Below, one piece after another: positions 4,849 through 6,125 of a DNA stretch of 6,125 nucleotides. Made by a program: the position numbers and the translations under genes. Numbering within the stretch: the stretch's first letter is position 1; each line of letters begins with the position of its first letter. The stretch is from JBJXGF01 sp046153015 (GTDB lineage Bacteria > Actinomycetota > Acidimicrobiia > Acidimicrobiales > CAIXPF01). Location of the stretch: positions 1 to 6,125 of the forward strand of contig JBJXGF010000051.1 of the NCBI GenBank assembly GCA_046153015.1, read 5' to 3'. The notes under the pieces were generated by a model. The model saw only the letters and a program-made list of their open reading frames with translations, was not told the origin of the DNA and did no database searches.

Positions 4849-6125
4849 CTAGCTGCGACAGGCCGTCGCGTCGGGGTTGCACACCCGAAAACGTTCGAAA
4901 TGGACGTGCTTTTCGTCCGAGCCGGGATCGTTTTCCAGGTATATTCCGACGCCGCCGCCCGACAGGCCGGGGACCGCGAGCCGGGTCACGGTGGACGCGC
5001 CGAGGCGGAATATGAACTGGTCGCCGTCCATGTCGACGCCGAGCGTCACCTGCGGGGGGATGGTCTGGGTGGAGCGGGCCAGGTCGATGCTGCCGCGGTC
5101 GGATGAGCGCACGGTGACCCGCCACTCCCCGCTCGCGGGGTTGACGAGGAAGGCGAGGTACGAGCTGGGGTCGGCCGGGGGTCCGGAGGCCACGGCCGCC
5201 CGCACGACGAGGCCGTACCAGAACTCGCCGACGTTGGTGTCGTCCCTCGGGGTCTCGAGCTCCCGGAAGCGGCTGGCCTTGATCTCCACGCGGAGCTTCT
5301 CGGTGGGGCCGTACTGGCCGCCGTAGAGCGAGATGACCGGCTTCTTGGCGCCCTTGTTTACGTGGAGGTGGAACGACGCCGCCCGCGCCTCGCCCAGCTC
5401 GGCCGGCTCGGGGTGCCAGCCGGCGTAGCCGACGCCCTGCTCGCCCCGGCCGCGGAAGCCCATCTGGGTGGGGTCGGTGAAGTCCACGTCGACCAGCACA
5501 CCGGGGGCGAGCGGTTGCTCGACGGTCTCCGCGCCAAGAACGGGCGCCGGCGCCTGCCCGAAGTCGCCCACGGCGAGGACGGTCGCGTTGGGCTCGGCCG
5601 CGCAGCGGAACCCGGCGAAGGACCTCGAACGGGCGGGGTCGAACCAGAGCCGGGTGCCGGTGGTGCCGAAGTAGCCCGCCGCCGGGCCCCGCAGCATGCG
5701 CAGACCCTGGCGCACGGGATTGGTCGGCGGGTCGACCCACTGCCACACCGTGCCGTACAGGCCGTGCACGCCGAGATCGCTCACGTTGCCCGCGTACTTC
5801 TCGTCCCGGGCCGCGTACGTCTCGCGGGGCAGGGTCGGCGCCGGGCGCTGGCCCTTCACCGGCGGCTGGTTCGGGGCCTGGTCGCCCCACGGGTACTTGT
5901 AGCCCTTGGGCCCGCGGGCGACCACCTCGTACTCGACCTCGCTCGGCAGGCGCTTGCCGAGCGAGCGGCAGAACGCGTCGGCCCACTCGAAACGCACGCC
6001 GGTCACCGGGTGCTCGTCGGGCGCGTTGGCCGTCGAGCCGTCCCACGTGTTGGGCCGCTCCGCGCCCTGCGCGGTGACGAACTGGCGGTACTCGCCGATC
6101 GTCACCTCGTACGGGTCGATCCAGT
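4849..6125 (-). CDS. SUMF1/FGE-type domain fused to a jelly-roll domain, partial (N-terminus off the right edge)
   Basis: The frame stays open through the right edge. The visible 424 residues begin WIDPYEVTIGEYRQFV, the classic early motif of the SUMF1/FGE/EgtB/PvdO fold, so the GTG at 6105 is an internal valine, not a start. Further fold motifs, numbered from the first visible residue, are PVTGVRFEWADAFC (39-52), KRLPSEVEYEVVARG (57-71), YPWGD (77-81), GLYGTVWQWV (121-130), LRMLRG (141-146) and GFRCA (171-175). Aerobic formylglycine-generating enzymes carry two catalytic cysteines between the RGG and GFRCA motifs. Here that segment has none, and the usual GNVWEW is TVWQW, so enzyme activity is unlikely. 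After a Pro/Ala linker, residues about 209-424 look like a concanavalin/LamG-like jelly roll: GEFWYGLVVRA, YLAFLVNPASGEWRVTV, GVDMDGDQFIFRLG, GGGVGIYLEN and HVHFERFRVCN. The missing N-terminus may hold a kinase, signal peptide or membrane anchor. Confidence 0.85.
   Translation of the reverse strand, partial: WIDPYEVTIGEYRQFVTAQGAERPNTWDGSTANAPDEHPVTGVRFEWADAFCRSLGKRLPSEVEYEVVARGPKGYKYPWGDQAPNQPPVKGQRPAPTLPRETYAARDEKYAGNVSDLGVHGLYGTVWQWVDPPTNPVRQGLRMLRGPAAGYFGTTGTRLWFDPARSRSFAGFRCAAEPNATVLAVGDFGQAPAPVLGAETVEQPLAPGVLVDVDFTDPTQMGFRGRGEQGVGYAGWHPEPAELGEARAASFHLHVNKGAKKPVISLYGGQYGPTEKLRVEIKASRFRELETPRDDTNVGEFWYGLVVRAAVASGPPADPSSYLAFLVNPASGEWRVTVRSSDRGSIDLARSTQTIPPQVTLGVDMDGDQFIFRLGASTVTRLAVPGLSGGGVGIYLENDPGSDEKHVHFERFRVCNPDATACRS

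Noticed and set aside
4820..6046. 408-codon minus frame overlapping the SUMF1-domain gene
   Set aside because: It is Arg/Pro-rich and shifted one base from the frame that carries all the SUMF1 and jelly-roll motifs.

Overview
The window is high-GC bacterial DNA (roughly 70% G+C by eye, third codon positions mostly G or C). It fits an Actinomycetota-like or Chloroflexota-like genome, but no rRNA, tRNA or other marker here settles the lineage. It holds six protein genes, two of them cut by the window edges, plus two unusually long non-coding stretches. No CRISPR array, insertion sequence or RNA gene was seen.

Left part (1-2115): a partial Ala-rich gene of unknown function reads leftward off the window (450 to 1). 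Divergently, a two-gene operon starts with an ECF-type RNA polymerase sigma factor (761-1354). It overlaps by 4 bp (GTGA) a 254-residue Cys-free, apparently soluble protein (1351-2115). That protein sits where an anti-sigma factor usually lies but resembles no anti-sigma class I know. The 310-bp divergent region carries a GGAAC-N17-CGTC promoter-like pair and two micro-ORFs chained by TAATG and ATGA overlaps to the sigma start.

Middle (2116-3456): a DIP1984-family (septicolysin-annotated) coiled-coil protein lies at 2226-2711. Its 110-bp upstream gap has a second ECF-like pair (GGAAC-N17-CGAC) well placed before a strong ribosome binding site. About 745 bp without an intact gene follows. It contains hairpins, a T-rich run and what may be a frame-split gene remnant (3145-3346).

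Right part (3457-6125, minus strand): a secreted 328-residue protein with a PLAT/LH2-like motif is followed by a strong 12-bp hairpin. Its leader has a 9-bp inverted repeat whose second arm includes the start codon, and a competing local hairpin. About 405 bp further on is the C-terminal 424 residues of a larger protein. It has a SUMF1/FGE-type (formylglycine-generating-enzyme-like) domain lacking the catalytic cysteines, fused to a concanavalin-like jelly-roll domain, and it continues beyond the right edge.

Working together: the sigma factor and its coupled partner form a likely regulatory unit that may autoregulate and may also drive the DIP1984-family gene. The two minus-strand genes look like envelope or extracellular proteins. 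They are separated by a long gap and are probably independent transcription units.
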